Assembly: GCA_018658605.1 (NCBI GenBank)
Contig: JABHUV010000284.1
Coordinates: 1 to 24,670 of the forward strand
Origin: Planctomycetaceae bacterium
GTDB lineage: Bacteria > Planctomycetota > Planctomycetia > Pirellulales > Pirellulaceae
Direction: 5' to 3'
Length of the DNA stretch: 24,670 nt
The notes under the pieces are model-generated. The model saw only the letters and a program-made list of their open reading frames with translations. It searched no databases and had not been told where the DNA came from. Below, in pieces: positions 23,376 through 24,670 of this stretch. Within the stretch, counting starts at the first letter, position 1. Every line of letters starts with the position of its first letter. Position numbers and translations under genes: made by a program.

Positions 23376-24670
23376 ATGCGTATTCTTAGTGCAGGAATTC
23401 AACACGAGACCAATACGTTTGCCACTACGCCGACCAGTACAGCGGATTTTGCCCGCGACAGTCATCTGGGCAAGGAGTTTGCCGGCGGTGATGCTATTGT
23501 TGCACGCTATCAGAGTACCAACACGATTCATGGTGGCTATCTTGAGGGGGCCTTAAACGCCGGTTTTGAAATTGTGCCCCTCTTCAATGTACACGCTTGC
23601 CCATCGGGAATAGTTACTCGCGATTGTTTTGAGGAACTTGTTGGAGAAATGATTTCACGGATTAGCGCGGCGTTACCCGCCGATGGAGTGTTGCTAGATT
23701 TACATGGTGCCATGGTGACCGAAGATTTCGAAGATGCGGAAGCCGAAATAGTGAGGCGAGTACGTGAGGTTGTGGGCGAGATGATGCCGGTTGTTGTGAC
23801 GTTGGATTTGCACGCGAACATTTCGCAGCCCTTGGTTCAGGCCTCGACCGTAATCATCGGATTCGATACTTATCCACACGTTGATATGGGGGATCGAGGA
23901 CGAGAGGCGGCCCAGTTGATTAAACGAATTGTTGACCGACAAGTGCAGCCGCAGCAAGCGTTTGTCCAGCTACCAATGTTGACGGTACCTCCGATGCAGT
24001 GCACGTTACGGGAACCGATGGCCGGTATTATTGAGCAACTTAATGCTCTCGAACAACGCCCAGGTATTTTGACGGCGACAATTGCGATGGGCTTTCCGTT
24101 TGCCGATATTGCTTGTATGGGCGTGTCGGTGTTAGTAACGAGTGATGGCGACATGGGTGAGGCCGAGGTGGCGGCTGATGAAATAGCGAGCTGGCTGTGG
24201 GATGCGCGAGCGGCATTGCAACCTGATTTAGTTACAGTTGAAAAGGCGATGCAGTTTGCCGCGGTGACGGAGGGTTTAGTGATTCTCGCCGATGGTTCTG
24301 ATAACCCAGGGGGTGGAGCGCCGTGTGATGGTACGGTGGCTTTGCAAGCAATGATTGATGCCGATTTTCAAGGAGGTATCGTGGGGTTGATTGTTGATCC
24401 CGAGACAGTTCAGCAAGCGGTAGCTGCCGGCGTTGGCGCGGTGCTGGACGTTCGTCTGGGCGCCAAGGTGGATGCGCTGCATGGCGAATCAGTCGTTGCG
24501 ACGGCCGAGGTGCTGACGCTGAGTGACGGCGAGTATGTTTACGGAGGCGCGATGGCGCGGGGTATTTCTGATACGCTAGGGCCAACGGCGCTACTCAAAA
24601 TTGGTGGCGTGCAGGTAATTGTCAGTAGTTTACGCAGACAGTTGATCGATCGCAATATGGCGGCGACAGT
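23376..24670 (+). CDS. M81 family metallopeptidase, MlrC (microcystinase C)-like, truncated at right edge
   Basis: The gene starts at the ATG at 23376 and is still open at the window end, showing 431 residues of about 490 expected. There is no signal peptide, so it is probably cytoplasmic. Family marks are GIQHETNTF (7-15), LLDLHGAM (106-113), TLDLHANIS (142-150), TYPHVDMGDRGREAA (165-179) and LADGSDNPGGGAP (304-316). D144, H146 and H168 have the spacing of the zinc ligands reported for MlrC, and E11 and H110 are further likely active-site residues. Relatives cleave linear microcystin or, more generally, small modified peptides. The start lacks a strong ribosome site (AGGC 13-15 bases upstream). 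It follows the amidotransferase-fold gene by 33 bases, so both probably belong to one transcript with the DUF1501 gene. Confidence 0.92.
   Translation, partial: MRILSAGIQHETNTFATTPTSTADFARDSHLGKEFAGGDAIVARYQSTNTIHGGYLEGALNAGFEIVPLFNVHACPSGIVTRDCFEELVGEMISRISAALPADGVLLDLHGAMVTEDFEDAEAEIVRRVREVVGEMMPVVVTLDLHANISQPLVQASTVIIGFDTYPHVDMGDRGREAAQLIKRIVDRQVQPQQAFVQLPMLTVPPMQCTLREPMAGIIEQLNALEQRPGILTATIAMGFPFADIACMGVSVLVTSDGDMGEAEVAADEIASWLWDARAALQPDLVTVEKAMQFAAVTEGLVILADGSDNPGGGAPCDGTVALQAMIDADFQGGIVGLIVDPETVQQAVAAGVGAVLDVRLGAKVDALHGESVVATAEVLTLSDGEYVYGGAMARGISDTLGPTALLKIGGVQVIVSSLRRQLIDRNMAAT

Noticed and set aside
23076..23531. 151-codon frame on the - strand
   Set aside because: Opposite the amidotransferase-fold and M81 genes; no recognisable domain and no start signals.
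1..24670. CRISPR array, defence island or mobile element
   Set aside because: No spaced direct repeats, transposase, integrase or tRNA junction found, and base use is even across the window.

Overview
The window is a gene-dense stretch of a bacterial chromosome, most likely from a Planctomycetota species of the Pirellulales type with roughly balanced GC. Three lines of evidence support this. There are three separate Tat-exported DUF1501 proteins. There is a dockerin/PPC surface protein with the planctomycete N-terminal motif LESRIVLSA. There is also a typical planctomycete set of secreted enzymes: sialidase, PhoD-like phosphatase, PhoPQ-related hydrolase and a Tat-exported TIM barrel. I see no tRNA, rRNA, insertion sequence, phage gene or CRISPR array. 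No gap between genes is longer than about 135 bases, so there is no long unexplained non-coding stretch.

Layout. (1) Positions 1-6300, + strand: a beta-propeller/PhoD phosphatase cut by the left edge, a PhyH-type dioxygenase that overlaps it, a frameshifted PI-PLC/GDPD-like phosphodiesterase, a DapA/NanA-family aldolase, a DUF1501 protein and a short-chain dehydrogenase. The first four are tightly packed and look co-transcribed. (2) Positions 6329-18045, - strand, nine genes. In transcription order these are two coupled metallophosphoesterases, a DUF1501 protein, a dockerin/PPC protein with its own strong promoter, a sialidase followed by an intrinsic terminator, a beta-propeller protein, a PhoPQ-related alpha/beta hydrolase with a metallo-beta-lactamase-fold protein four bases behind it, and a sugar-isomerase-like TIM barrel. 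(3) Positions 18176-24670, + strand: a GIDE-LemA membrane protein, an endonuclease/exonuclease/phosphatase enzyme, a DUF1501 protein, a secreted glutamine-amidotransferase-fold protein and an M81 (MlrC-like) metallopeptidase cut by the right edge.

Read together, most products carry Sec or Tat signals and belong to hydrolase folds that act on phosphoesters, sulfate esters, glycans or amide bonds. Counting PhoD, PI-PLC/GDPD, two calcineurin-like proteins, EEP and three alkaline-phosphatase-superfamily DUF1501 proteins, eight of twenty genes are phosphoesterase-like or related. An inferred common theme is breakdown of external polymers and scavenging of phosphate and sugar. The sequence does not prove a single pathway, and I did not find a clear-cut new defence or mobile system. 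The most unusual items are the A8 frameshift in the PI-PLC gene, the GIDE-LemA fusion, the coupled diverged phosphoesterase pair, the aldolase with a rewritten active-site loop, and several hairpins at gene junctions.
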